The notes below the pieces were generated by a model. The model was not told the origin of the DNA, searched no databases, and saw only the letters and a program-made list of their open reading frames with translations. Shown piece after piece: positions 1 through 8,003 of a stretch of DNA of 47,128 bases. The translations under genes were made by a program, and so were the position numbers. Source of the stretch: Candidatus Sumerlaeia bacterium (GTDB lineage: Bacteria > Sumerlaeota > Sumerlaeia > SLMS01 > JAHLLQ01); the NCBI GenBank assembly GCA_028284075.1, contig JANQSL010000185.1, forward strand, positions 1 through 47,128, given 5' to 3'. The stretch's first letter is position 1. Every line of letters starts with the position of its first letter.

Positions 1-319
1 CGATCGCCAGCGGGCAGTCCAATTCGGGAAGATCCCGGGCCAGCCCCCAGTGTTGCAGGACCACCGCGTCGGGCTTTTTTTCGGCCACGAAACTTCTTAG
101 CTGTGCCCGTTCGAATGTTGAGACTCCGGAAACGGCATCCGAGGCGATTTCCCTGCCACGCACCGCGTCAGCTGCAAAGGCTATCTCGACGGCATCGAAA
201 CCAGCGGCCCTGAGGCCGAAACCGAGGCCCCAAGCACGAAGCCCTGCGCCCGTTGTCGGCAGGCCGGGAAGGGGTAACGGTTCTGTAGTGAGAACAAGAA
301 TTCTAGGTAAATGAGTCAT
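1..319 (-). CDS. Glycosyltransferase (GT4-like N-terminus), partial
   Basis: The gene starts with ATG at 317-319 and runs leftward off the window, so only about 106 N-terminal residues are visible. The start reads MTHLPRILVLTTEPLPLPG, then a Gly-rich stretch with GAGLRAWGLGFGLRAAG and later KPDAVVLQHWGLA. A hydrophobic beta strand, then a Gly-rich loop and a helix, then a second 'DAVVLQHW' strand, is the usual N-terminal Rossmann half of GT-B glycosyltransferases acting on surface polysaccharides. The catalytic C-terminal half lies outside the window, so donor and acceptor are unknown. The frame is open throughout. It is divergent from the sulfotransferase at 468 across 148 bases, which fits a surface-glycan neighbourhood. 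The family call is an inference from a short piece. Confidence 0.55.
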   Translation of the reverse strand, partial: MTHLPRILVLTTEPLPLPGLPTTGAGLRAWGLGFGLRAAGFDAVEIAFAADAVRGREIASDAVSGVSTFERAQLRSFVAEKKPDAVVLQHWGLARDLPELDCPLAI

Positions 320-467
320 GGTGAAAAGTCGGTTGGCTTGACGGCGGTACAGCTAAGGAGCAATAAAACTGCCCCCCGGAATGAGGGCGACACAATGAAA
401 ACCCGCGCAAAGGAAATCTGAACTGACTCCCACACTTAACGACCGACTTCGGCATCACCGGCAGGAG

Positions 468-1292
468 ATGCCTGCACGCCTTCTGAATCGGCTTCGGTCG
501 GCGGGACTGGCTCCTTCGACAAGGGACTACACCCGATTCGTTATTGTGGGACCTGCACGTTCCGGAACGAATTTGATGGTTTTCTCACTTGGCAACCATC
601 CTGAGGTTCTCTGCGACGGAGAATTGTTTCATTCGAGTCCGACCAAGTCTGAATTTTTGCGGCCAGGCTATTCGCGCGTCCTGCGAAATCCCAGGACGAT
701 TGCGTTGAGAGATCATGAACCGGAGGCCTTCTTTCAGCAGCTGGTTTTTCCGCCGGTCGCACCACATGTGCGAGCCGTGGGTTTCAAGCTGTTGTACGGA
801 CATCTGAAGCCGCAAAAATGGGCTCGTGCCATGGAGCATCTCCGGCAGAGTCATGACCTGCGAGTCGTACTGTTATCCCGCCGCAACTATCTTGAAAAGC
901 TCGTCTCGGTAAAGCTTGCAAGGGCCCGTCGCCAATGGAGGATTGAAGAGAGTGGAAAAGTGCGAGAGCTTGAGGAAACACCCGTCATTCGGTTCGATGT
1001 GGAGCACCTTCGACAGCGTTTTGAGGGCTTTGATGCCGGACGGCAGAGGACGCGGGCCTATTGGGCGGGTCATCCTCTTCACGAAGTGGTGTATGAAGAC
1101 CTTGCATCCGATTTCGCTGGAACCATGAAAGGCGTGCAGGATTTTCTTGGTATCTCGACCGTACCCCTCAGAGCAGGAACGCGCAAGATGACAAATCAAA
1201 GGCCCGCTGATCTGATAGTGAACTTTGAGGAGCTCAAACAGCACTTTGCCGGCTCAAAGTGGAGCCATCTCTTTGACAATGAGGGGTCATGA
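468..1292 (+). CDS. Sulfotransferase family protein
   Basis: This 274-residue protein probably transfers sulfate from PAPS to a carbohydrate or other acceptor. Near residues 25-46 it has the strand-loop-helix FVIVGPARSGTNLMVFSLG, the 5'-phosphosulfate-binding loop of sulfotransferases, followed by a 'HPEVLCDGELFH' segment typical of Stf0-like enzymes. The stretch VVLLSRRNYLEKLVSVKLAR near 133-152 fits the 3'-phosphate-binding element (Arg/Ser region). No signal peptide is seen, so it is predicted cytoplasmic. The chosen ATG has GGAG directly abutting it, a poor spacing, and the frame stays open upstream, so the true start could lie slightly earlier at a non-ATG codon. Its stop overlaps the DUF58 gene by four bases (ATGA), indicating translational coupling. 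The acceptor cannot be told from sequence. Confidence 0.8.
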   Translation: MPARLLNRLRSAGLAPSTRDYTRFVIVGPARSGTNLMVFSLGNHPEVLCDGELFHSSPTKSEFLRPGYSRVLRNPRTIALRDHEPEAFFQQLVFPPVAPHVRAVGFKLLYGHLKPQKWARAMEHLRQSHDLRVVLLSRRNYLEKLVSVKLARARRQWRIEESGKVRELEETPVIRFDVEHLRQRFEGFDAGRQRTRAYWAGHPLHEVVYEDLASDFAGTMKGVQDFLGISTVPLRAGTRKMTNQRPADLIVNFEELKQHFAGSKWSHLFDNEGS

Positions 1293-2587
1293 GAGAAGAG
1301 AGTCTGGTCTATCGCTTCCTCTCCCCACGCAACCTTTTGGCATTGATGGCGGGGTTTTGCCTCTACTACGGCGCTGTTCTGCATAATCCCTCGATTCTCG
1401 CCATCGGGGCTTCATCGATGGCGGCGCTGGTGCTTGCAGCGTGGCGCTCCTCGCGACTGTTGCGTGACGTCAATGTCACACGGAAACATATTACTCGCAC
1501 ATTTGAAGGTCAGCATGTCACCATTTCGCTGCTTATTGAGAAGGAAGAGGCAAGGCGGGAGTCACTTGTTCTTGTTGAGGATACCTTCTCACCCGGAACT
1601 CCCTACAAGATGCGTCATCTGATCGAACAGTCTGTTGATTCCGGAACAGAGTTGAAGCTGTCGTTTGAAGGCGAATGTGTACACAAGAGAGGGCTGTACA
1701 CACTGGGGCCGATCCGTTTCGAGGCATGGGATCCGATGGGGTTGATGAAGCGTGAGCATCTGGTCGATGAATTCACACCGATGCTTGTGTATCCCTCCGC
1801 TCCGGATCTGCATGAATTCGAGGTGCTTGGAGACGGAACGCTCGCTCACGTCGGTCAGGAAAGCACTCCGCGGGCAGGGAAGAGCACGGAGTTCACAGGG
1901 CTCCGGCAGTATCGTCACGGTGACTCTCCAAACACGATTCACTGGCGCTCAACCGCTCGCCTCGGCGATCTCATGGTGAAGGAGTTTCAGGAGGACATGA
2001 CGACGGAAGTAACGATCTTCCTGGACCTTGGAAGACTCGGTTTGACAGGTCTGGGAGATCAGACATCCGTGGAGTATGCAATCAAGGCGGCTTCCAGCGT
2101 TTCAAGGCGAGCCATAGAAAAAACGCATATCGTACAGGTTTATGCAGTGGGAGAGGAAGTTGAGCACATACCCCCGGGACGCGGGACGAGGCAGTTACAC
2201 ACGATCCTTGACCGGCTTGCGTTTCTGAAACCGGAGGGAGAATCGGACTTTGTGAACAAAGTGGCATACTACGTTCCCCTGCTGAAAGCGGGGGGAACAG
2301 CAGTGATCATTGTCAGTGCAACAACACTGGACCCGGAAGCCGTTCACAGCCTGCTCGACGCCATGCAGCGACGCAACATCATGCCTGTGGTCACACTGAT
2401 CGATGACCGTGCCTTTATCAAACTCTACCGCGAACAGGAAGAACGGCATCTTGAAGCCATGTCTCTGGAGGACGCTGCACGCTATCTGGCTCTCCAGGGA
2501 GCTCGTGTCCACGTTGTGACAAAGGCAAAATCACCTGCACAGGCATTGGTGCAGGGACTTGATCGTGAGTTTGTGTCCCATGCATGA
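1289..2587 (+). CDS. DUF58 domain-containing protein
   Basis: This 432-residue protein has two hydrophobic segments near the N-terminus (about residues 13-50) and then a soluble region. The DUF58 signature FTGLRQYRHGDSPNTIHWRS followed by TARLGDLMVKEFQED lies near residues 202-235. A von Willebrand A-like Rossmann region follows, with 'TIFLDLG' near 243-249. DUF58 proteins usually sit beside MoxR AAA+ ATPases and TgpA/DUF4129 membrane proteins and are thought to take part in envelope or chaperone-like processes, but their biochemical role is not settled. Here the downstream neighbour is a DUF4129-type protein, while no MoxR gene is present in the visible operon. It starts within the stop codon of the sulfotransferase gene (ATGA). 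Confidence 0.88.
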   Translation: MREESLVYRFLSPRNLLALMAGFCLYYGAVLHNPSILAIGASSMAALVLAAWRSSRLLRDVNVTRKHITRTFEGQHVTISLLIEKEEARRESLVLVEDTFSPGTPYKMRHLIEQSVDSGTELKLSFEGECVHKRGLYTLGPIRFEAWDPMGLMKREHLVDEFTPMLVYPSAPDLHEFEVLGDGTLAHVGQESTPRAGKSTEFTGLRQYRHGDSPNTIHWRSTARLGDLMVKEFQEDMTTEVTIFLDLGRLGLTGLGDQTSVEYAIKAASSVSRRAIEKTHIVQVYAVGEEVEHIPPGRGTRQLHTILDRLAFLKPEGESDFVNKVAYYVPLLKAGGTAVIIVSATTLDPEAVHSLLDAMQRRNIMPVVTLIDDRAFIKLYREQEERHLEAMSLEDAARYLALQGARVHVVTKAKSPAQALVQGLDREFVSHA

Positions 2588-3815
2588 TGTTGCAATGACC
2601 GAAGCGACCGATCGCAAGCCGGTGTGCCTCTCAATTGAGCACTGGGCATCAATTCATCTTTTCAAGACCTGGCTTGTCTGTACCCTGGCGCTGGTTATTG
2701 CCCTCTCGAGTGGCGGCAGTTTGCACATTCCGCCCGTGCTCCTCTTCTCGGCGGCATGTGGAGTCGGACTGTGGCTTTCTCACCGGTTGAGCGCCCCGCT
2801 TGGAGATTTTCTGCATCAGTTTCAGTACAGGGAGAAATTTCTCCTCTTCCTTGCTCACTGCGGAGCCATGATGATTCCATGGTTGTTGGGATACAGAGGC
2901 TGGGAGTTCGCCTGGGGTGTCCTGATTTCATTGCTGTGTTTTCAGGGGGTGGGACGCATCGAGTTTGGCCGCATTTATGCCGTGAGCCTCATCCTTGTCG
3001 TTCCCCGTCTTTTGTATCCTCCTCAACCATCCTTTGTTTTGACGGCCCTGTGGTTCTTGTTCCTGCTGATGGCGTTCCGGGCGGAGCATGTTCGCTTTCG
3101 CCTGGACGGATTCGGACACGGTGAGGGAACAACGCTTCGTGACACTTTCATGGAAACTCTCCTGGGATGCGTTTTTCCCTGGGTGATTGGCGTTTGTGCA
3201 TGGGGAATCGGAGCTTCCTGGTACGGAGACCGGATTCGAGTTCCGGTGTTTGATTCAGGCGCCATGGATGCGGGGCGTGGTAACATTGGGCCTGTGGCCC
3301 CCACGGATTTGCTGTGGGACGTTGTGATGGTGATCGCCTTGATGGTGGCGCTGGTTTTGTCGATTTATTGGCTGGACAAGTACTTGCGCACGAGACGGGG
3401 GAAAAGAACTCCTCTGGGAGAAGATGTGGGTGAAGGCAGAGAAACACGTTCTGCAAGCGGTTTGAAAGACTTTCCCCTGTCCCTGGAGGAGCCTGGCACC
3501 GATCCGCGTGGTCGCGTTCTGGCCAGGTTTCACGCTTTGAGTACACGTCTCACGCGGGTTGGCATTAATCGGGGCGAGGATGAAACCGCACTTGAATACA
3601 TGTATCGAGTGGCTGGCGAAATGCATGAACCTTCCAGGTCAATGGCTCCGATTTTCGATCGAGCCTGTTACTCCGAGAATGAAATCAGCGAAGAGGACGC
3701 GGGTGTTTTCAGAGAGATGGCGGAAGTGGTGGAGCATGACGTGATTAAAAAAGCGGATGAGGAACGCCGCAATGACGAGATGAATACTACATCCTGGAAG
3801 GATGGTGTGGAATGA
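2580..3815 (+). CDS. Multi-pass membrane protein with C-terminal DUF4129-like domain
   Basis: This protein of about 411 residues is dominated by hydrophobic segments over its first 270 residues (roughly six or seven predicted membrane spans), then a cytoplasmic tail. The tail has spaced motifs (VLARFHALSTRLTRVGINRG, ETALEYMYRV, and acidic ENEISEEDAGVFREM) that resemble the DUF4129 domain at the end of TgpA-like transglutaminase proteins. The transglutaminase core (Cys-His-Asp) normally found between the membrane part and DUF4129 is not seen, so this looks like a TgpA relative that lacks the catalytic module. The ATG at 2580 overlaps the DUF58 stop; a TTG at 2559 is an in-frame alternative. 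Its stop overlaps the methyltransferase start (ATGA). Coupling to DUF58 supports a shared envelope function. Confidence 0.7.
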   Translation: MHDVAMTEATDRKPVCLSIEHWASIHLFKTWLVCTLALVIALSSGGSLHIPPVLLFSAACGVGLWLSHRLSAPLGDFLHQFQYREKFLLFLAHCGAMMIPWLLGYRGWEFAWGVLISLLCFQGVGRIEFGRIYAVSLILVVPRLLYPPQPSFVLTALWFLFLLMAFRAEHVRFRLDGFGHGEGTTLRDTFMETLLGCVFPWVIGVCAWGIGASWYGDRIRVPVFDSGAMDAGRGNIGPVAPTDLLWDVVMVIALMVALVLSIYWLDKYLRTRRGKRTPLGEDVGEGRETRSASGLKDFPLSLEEPGTDPRGRVLARFHALSTRLTRVGINRGEDETALEYMYRVAGEMHEPSRSMAPIFDRACYSENEISEEDAGVFREMAEVVEHDVIKKADEERRNDEMNTTSWKDGVE

Positions 3816-4594
3816 ATCCGCATTCCACAGGAGAGAACTGGAAGCTCTTTGGAGGCGACTGTCTGGATGCCGCAAACTGGACAAACCCGGGCCGGTTCGC
3901 TTTGATTTACATTGATCCTCCCTTCTTTACCGGTAACCGGCGAAGCGATCCGTCCGGATCTTTCGATGACGCATGGGGAAACGATATTGAGCATTACACG
4001 GAATACTTGAGAATGAGAATTTCAGCGCTCAGACCATTATTAACAGATGACGGCTCGATGCTGATTCATCTCGACTGGCGGGCTGTGCATTATGTCAAGA
4101 CGGCTTGTGATTCAGTCTTCGGTGCCAACCGGTTTCAGAATGAAATTATCTGGGCTTATAGTTCCGGCGGCGGATCTCAAAGGCGATACGGCCGCAAGCA
4201 CGATACAATACTTTGGTACAGCGCCGGTGCGGATTCCATTTTCAATGTGGACGAAGCCCGCGTTGCGTACGATGCCATTATCGCAAAAAAACGTCGTCAT
4301 CTCTTTCACGACAAGGGAAAGGTCTGTGGCGACGTGCTCGATATTCCCCGGCCCGCAAATCATGCAAGGGAGTGGGTGGGGTGGCCGGATCAGAAACCAC
4401 TGGCACTATTGGACTGGTTTGTCAGGGTTCACACAAGGCCTGGCGATTGTGTCGCTGACTTCTTCTGTGGAAGTGGAACGACGCTTGTCGCGGCAGTGAA
4501 GGCAGGCCGCCGTACAGTTGGCGTGGATATGTCTTCCGATGCACTTGCAATGGCGGCCTGGCGCTTGCGTGAGATCACATCCCTGGAATCATAA
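3812..4594 (+). CDS. Site-specific DNA methyltransferase (beta class, N6-adenine or N4-cytosine), orphan
   Basis: This 260-residue methyltransferase should transfer a methyl group from AdoMet to an exocyclic amino group of adenine or cytosine in DNA. The catalytic motif IV, DPPF, is at residues 35-38, and the AdoMet-binding motif I, FCGSGTT, is at 218-224, followed by 'GVDMS'. Motif IV before motif I, with the recognition region between them, defines the beta class. It is short for the family, but both core motifs are intact. No restriction endonuclease or specificity subunit is nearby, so it is an orphan. Unusually, its ATG overlaps the stop of the DUF4129-like membrane protein, making it the last gene of a sulfotransferase-DUF58-DUF4129 operon. 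The recognition site cannot be predicted here. Confidence 0.9.
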   Translation: MNPHSTGENWKLFGGDCLDAANWTNPGRFALIYIDPPFFTGNRRSDPSGSFDDAWGNDIEHYTEYLRMRISALRPLLTDDGSMLIHLDWRAVHYVKTACDSVFGANRFQNEIIWAYSSGGGSQRRYGRKHDTILWYSAGADSIFNVDEARVAYDAIIAKKRRHLFHDKGKVCGDVLDIPRPANHAREWVGWPDQKPLALLDWFVRVHTRPGDCVADFFCGSGTTLVAAVKAGRRTVGVDMSSDALAMAAWRLREITSLES

Positions 4595-4632
4595 AAGAAC
4601 ACCTTCCAAAATACCGCTGGAAGGTGTTCTTT
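4594..4632. terminator. Bidirectional transcription terminator hairpin
   Basis: A perfect 15-bp inverted repeat has left arm AAAGAACACCTTCCA at 4594-4608, a 9-base loop and right arm at 4618-4632. It starts at the last base of the methyltransferase stop codon and ends 24 bases before the stop of the convergent amidase gene. T-rich flanks (CTTT on the plus strand, CTTTTA on the minus strand) fit a terminator serving both directions. Confidence 0.85.
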
Positions 4633-4656
4633 CACATTCAGTTATGAAGCGCGAAA

Positions 4657-6153
4657 TTATTGCGGAACGAGCTTGATAGCGTCTGCAATAACGACTGTTC
4701 CGGATGAAGTCCAACACGACAACATCACCCGCGTGGATGTTCCGGAGTTGAAGGTATAGGTGCCGAGAGAAACCCAGGTGCCGTTGTTTTGCTGTTGGTT
4801 CTGGGTCACAGTCGTGTTTCCGCCGGCGTGTGATACAATATACGGAGCGGAAGTTGCCCTGTTGGACCCGGCCGTCCAGCGTGCAAATACCTGATAGCTG
4901 CCGGTAGCCGGCAGGTTAAGGCTCCAGGAAGCGGCGTCGCTGGTGGAGGCGGTCAGGCGGTAGTCATAGTTGGAGCCATAGTAGCCTGCAGTGGAACTGC
5001 TGGTGATCCAGTTCGACGAGGCACTGTATCCGGAGTCCGCATTGTCAGCGATGTATTCCAGTCCGCTGGTGAAAACAAACCGGACGGCATCGGCTGAAAC
5101 CACACTGTTGTTTGCCGAATCGCTCAATACAACCGAACTCGAACCATCAAAGGCGTAACTGCCGAGAAGGTTCCACTGGCCGCCGTTCGATGTTTGATTT
5201 GCCGTAACCGTGGACGACCCGTTCAGATGGTTGACCTGATAGGGTGCGTTGGAGGCTCGGTTGCTGCCGCTGACCCACCACGCATAGACGTCATAGTTGC
5301 CGGGTGCGAGCGTTGCCGACCATGTTGCCGTGGCGCTTGCACCACCTGTAGATGCCCAGAGCGAATTGGTTCCGTAGAATCCCGAACCTGAAGACGTTGC
5401 CCAGGAGCCCGTCGTCGAGAATCCGGAGTCATTATTATCGATGATGGTTGCACTTCCACCGGAGCCTTGAATGCGGGCATTGATTTCATCACGGGCTTCA
5501 CCTGCGTTGTGATTGGTACCGATGATCGTGTTGTAGATACCGTCACCCGGACAGGCGGTGGCCTTCACATCGCGGTGGCCGTCGACGAAGCCTACGGTTT
5601 TGCCATTGTATGTGCCTGCGCCATACGGTGACCACCCGTCCGGCATACGCCACGCGATTACATCGTACAGCATGCTCTTCTGAGCAGCCGTGATCGTGTG
5701 GTTATAGGGCGGATGGTAGTAGCCAAGGTTGCTGAAACCGAAGCTGTTGGTATTCGTGCCATCGTGAGCGCCGCGCGGGCGCTTGGCCTTGTTAAGAGAA
5801 TTACGGCGTCCTTCAAAGGAGTTGCCGAGCTTGTCGAACAGGAAATGATATCCGATATCGCTCCAACCGTTGGTGTCGATGTGGAGGTTCTGAACGGCGC
5901 GAACCTTGGCTTGTGACTGGGAGAGGGTGGAAACGTTATAATCCCCCGAGCCAGCCGTGTGGTGAATAATCGCACGGTTGAGCGAGGACATTTCGGTCGG
6001 AGTTGAGGTGGAACGGGACCCCCAGCAGGAGCGGGAACAGATGGTTGGCTGTGTCGCCTGACCTGCAGCGTGAACAACACCGGTCAGGCTTGCCGCAATA
6101 GCAGCGATTCCAAAAAACCCAAGTGCTTTTCCAAACGTTTTTAATCGGTTCAT
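4657..6153 (-). CDS. Secreted N-acetylmuramoyl-L-alanine amidase with two golvesin/Xly-like domains
   Basis: This 498-residue exported enzyme should cut the amide bond between N-acetylmuramic acid and L-alanine in peptidoglycan. A signal peptide spans about residues 1-29. A PGRP/amidase_2 domain follows at about 56-215, with AIIHHTAG (His64/65), DIGYHF (Tyr102) and GHRDVKATACPGD (His193, Cys201) giving the zinc ligands and catalytic tyrosine. Two tandem beta-sandwich repeats at about 236-362 and 366-497 share the pattern 'DN.DSG(F/Y)S', 'Y.V..WW.(S/A)GSNRA..APY.V' and 'ADA(V/I)', as in golvesin C-terminal/Xly carbohydrate-binding-like domains. The ATG at 6153 is preferred over the earlier in-frame ATG at 6210 because it gives a clean signal peptide and has AAAGAGGAC just upstream. 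It could serve in wall turnover or in attacking other cells. Confidence 0.9.
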   Translation of the reverse strand: MNRLKTFGKALGFFGIAAIAASLTGVVHAAGQATQPTICSRSCWGSRSTSTPTEMSSLNRAIIHHTAGSGDYNVSTLSQSQAKVRAVQNLHIDTNGWSDIGYHFLFDKLGNSFEGRRNSLNKAKRPRGAHDGTNTNSFGFSNLGYYHPPYNHTITAAQKSMLYDVIAWRMPDGWSPYGAGTYNGKTVGFVDGHRDVKATACPGDGIYNTIIGTNHNAGEARDEINARIQGSGGSATIIDNNDSGFSTTGSWATSSGSGFYGTNSLWASTGGASATATWSATLAPGNYDVYAWWVSGSNRASNAPYQVNHLNGSSTVTANQTSNGGQWNLLGSYAFDGSSSVVLSDSANNSVVSADAVRFVFTSGLEYIADNADSGYSASSNWITSSSTAGYYGSNYDYRLTASTSDAASWSLNLPATGSYQVFARWTAGSNRATSAPYIVSHAGGNTTVTQNQQQNNGTWVSLGTYTFNSGTSTRVMLSCWTSSGTVVIADAIKLVPQ

Positions 6154-6267
6154 GTCGCAATGGTCCTCTTTATTCGTGATCTTTCCTGCGTCAAACATTG
6201 CCGAACCCAATGGACTTTCAATCTCCTTTCACGAGGAATTCTTCGGACTCACCCCAGAGCTCGAAGA

Positions 6268-6942
6268 TTATTGGAAACCCAGGTCTTCGGGCAGTTCCAC
6301 TTTTCTCACTCTCAGCAGGCTGATTTTCAGCACCAGATCGGTATTCGGTGGAACGCTGAACTCATGTCCCTCATAGCCATCCGTGCCGTATGCTCTGTCA
6401 GATGTGATATAAACAATGCGGGAGCCGGTTTCCTTCATACCTGCCATAACATCCGCAAAAAGATGGTCCAGCTCATAGCTGCCCAGGGAGAACGTACCTC
6501 CACCAGCACCATAAAACGTCCATCGTGCAGAGTAGGACGCCTCGGGATGTGCGTGTTGATCGGACATTCCCTCCGGATGCACGTGATTGCTGTCGCCGAG
6601 AGAGATTTCCCCGCCGAAAGCACTGTAAGCTTTCACGAGAAAAAAGATCGCTGCCCCGTACTCAGGCGACGCGCCGGATCCTTCATGGATATCGTGATAG
6701 TAAACACCGTCCTCAAGGACAACAACAGGGAGATCTTCGTACTTTCGCAGAAGATCGTATCCCACAAGAGGCTGATTCGAGAGCAGTGGCGGAGTGTCCA
6801 CCGTTTGCATGGTTTTCTGCTCGGTGTTTCCGGCGGAGGACTGGTTGGTTTCAGTCTCCGCATTCGATACTCCCGCCGACAGGATTCCGAACCACAGTGC
6901 AGTGCATGTCGCTCGAAACGACGATTTCGAAACGAGCCTCAC
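6268..6942 (-). CDS. FKBP-type peptidyl-prolyl isomerase-like exported protein with His-rich insert
   Basis: This 224-residue protein has a signal peptide (about 1-28, ending SNA) and a low-complexity linker. An FKBP-like domain spans about residues 74-213: 'LEDGVYYHDIHEGSG', 'GAAIFFLVKAY', then 'FADVMAGMKETGSRIVYITSDRAYG' and 'SVPPNTDLVLKISLL'. These match the G..v.F.y...l.dG, GM..GekR and IPPNa.LvFeveLl patterns of FKBP isomerases that catalyse proline cis-trans isomerisation. An insert at about 112-147 carries four closely spaced histidines (120, 122, 130, 132), which could bind metal as in SlyD. The start is GTG and overlaps the upstream gene's stop by four bases (GTGA), so the two are coupled. 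Several active-site positions diverge, so catalysis is not certain. It probably acts in the periplasm. Confidence 0.75.
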   Translation of the reverse strand: MRLVSKSSFRATCTALWFGILSAGVSNAETETNQSSAGNTEQKTMQTVDTPPLLSNQPLVGYDLLRKYEDLPVVVLEDGVYYHDIHEGSGASPEYGAAIFFLVKAYSAFGGEISLGDSNHVHPEGMSDQHAHPEASYSARWTFYGAGGGTFSLGSYELDHLFADVMAGMKETGSRIVYITSDRAYGTDGYEGHEFSVPPNTDLVLKISLLRVRKVELPEDLGFQ

Positions 6943-7820
6943 TGTCCGGCTCCTTCGGTCGCGTCATTACCGGTGTACTCGACGATATGGCCGTCGCCCA
7001 TGGTACTGTCCTGGTAGTAGAGCGCGAAATCAGAGACGGTTGGAGAGTTCTCCACCTCTGAATAAAGCATCATGTTATACTTGTAATATCGATAAAGCCC
7101 AACACCCAGAAAGACCATATCTCCCCGAGTGTAGCCATAGTTGGGATTTGGTTTTCCGTGGCGATCCGTGCGTGATATCGCGCCAGCGGTGTGAGCACCC
7201 GTTGTGGGATACCAGGATGTCCAGTTTCTGCCGTCGGGACTGGCGGCAACCTCAACGAGAACTTCCGTTCCCTCCGGGCTGGTTTCCTTCCAGATCGGCG
7301 TGATGGAGTTGCTGGGAAAATCAAGTTCGAAAACGGGAGATTCCACCATCGATGAACGAGGTGCCTCCTCTTCGCCCGCGGTGGGAGGTGCAAGAGTCCA
7401 GCCACCGTCTGAGAGGCGCATTTCCTCTCCCGTCACGGTGTAGCCCGGCGGATAGGACCGCAAACCCTCGAAGCCAAGGCGATGGAATGCCCGAGGCTGG
7501 TCTTCGGGGTTCATGCCATTAAACCAGTTTATTGGCTCCTCATCGTCGTCCGGGTTTGTATCGTAGGTAACAGTGGGGTCCGCCGGAGCGGACTGCTCAG
7601 GTTTTTCCACATGTGGTTCGGAGGATGAGGGAAGAGCTGCCTGAACAGGTGATTCGACGTCACTGTCTGCGATTTGCACTGTCTTTTCCACGGTCCCGGC
7701 CGATTCGGAACGGGGAGCGGGTAAATCGCCCTCCGATCGCGTCAGCCAAAGGAAAACGAAAGCAATGATAACGAAAGAACCCAACCCAAACGCCACCGCC
7801 CTCATACGCGACTGAGTCAT
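6939..7820 (-). CDS. Membrane-anchored periplasmic protein, unknown function (beta-sandwich-like)
   Basis: This 293-residue protein has one N-terminal membrane segment (about residues 7-27) and an acidic, Pro/Ser-rich linker, then a domain from about residue 110. The region from 'SPVFELDFPSNSITPIWKE' through 'TSPEGTEVLVEVAASPDGRNWTSWYP' resembles the beta-sandwich modules found beside peptidoglycan amidases and sialidase-like proteins ('...W.adtP.Gt.v.v.vR.S.DG..Ws.Wy'). No catalytic motif is visible. The start at 7820 is chosen over 7841 because GGAGGG lies a few bases upstream of that ATG. It overlaps the FKBP-like gene by four bases and lies in the run leading to the amidase, so a wall-related binding role is plausible but inferred. 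Confidence 0.6.
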   Translation of the reverse strand: MTQSRMRAVAFGLGSFVIIAFVFLWLTRSEGDLPAPRSESAGTVEKTVQIADSDVESPVQAALPSSSEPHVEKPEQSAPADPTVTYDTNPDDDEEPINWFNGMNPEDQPRAFHRLGFEGLRSYPPGYTVTGEEMRLSDGGWTLAPPTAGEEEAPRSSMVESPVFELDFPSNSITPIWKETSPEGTEVLVEVAASPDGRNWTSWYPTTGAHTAGAISRTDRHGKPNPNYGYTRGDMVFLGVGLYRYYKYNMMLYSEVENSPTVSDFALYYQDSTMGDGHIVEYTGNDATEGAGQ

Positions 7821-8003
7821 GAGACCCTCCGCATGGCGCAAAAGTGTTTAATGCACGATAACAGTTCAGGTGCAAAGACAGCAAAAAAAACCCGGGCTGT
7901 CAAGGACCAAGCTTGCGGAGTATGCCTTATCACTTTTCCCGGCCGCTAAAAAAGCAGATACTCCTGAATGGCAGGCACGATGCAGGATGAAACCTTAAGC
8001 CGG

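Noticed and set aside
395..421. Eight-codon open frame before the first sulfotransferase gene, possible leader peptide
   Set aside because: Too short, not rich in any one amino acid, and no attenuator hairpin accompanies it.
3812..4594. A restriction-modification or phage-defence system around the methyltransferase
   Set aside because: No endonuclease, specificity subunit, helicase or other defence gene is found in the same operon. The neighbours are envelope-type proteins.
6160..7017. 285-codon plus-strand open frame opposite the FKBP-like gene
   Set aside because: The minus-strand genes have clear family motifs, a signal peptide and coupled starts, and this frame has none.
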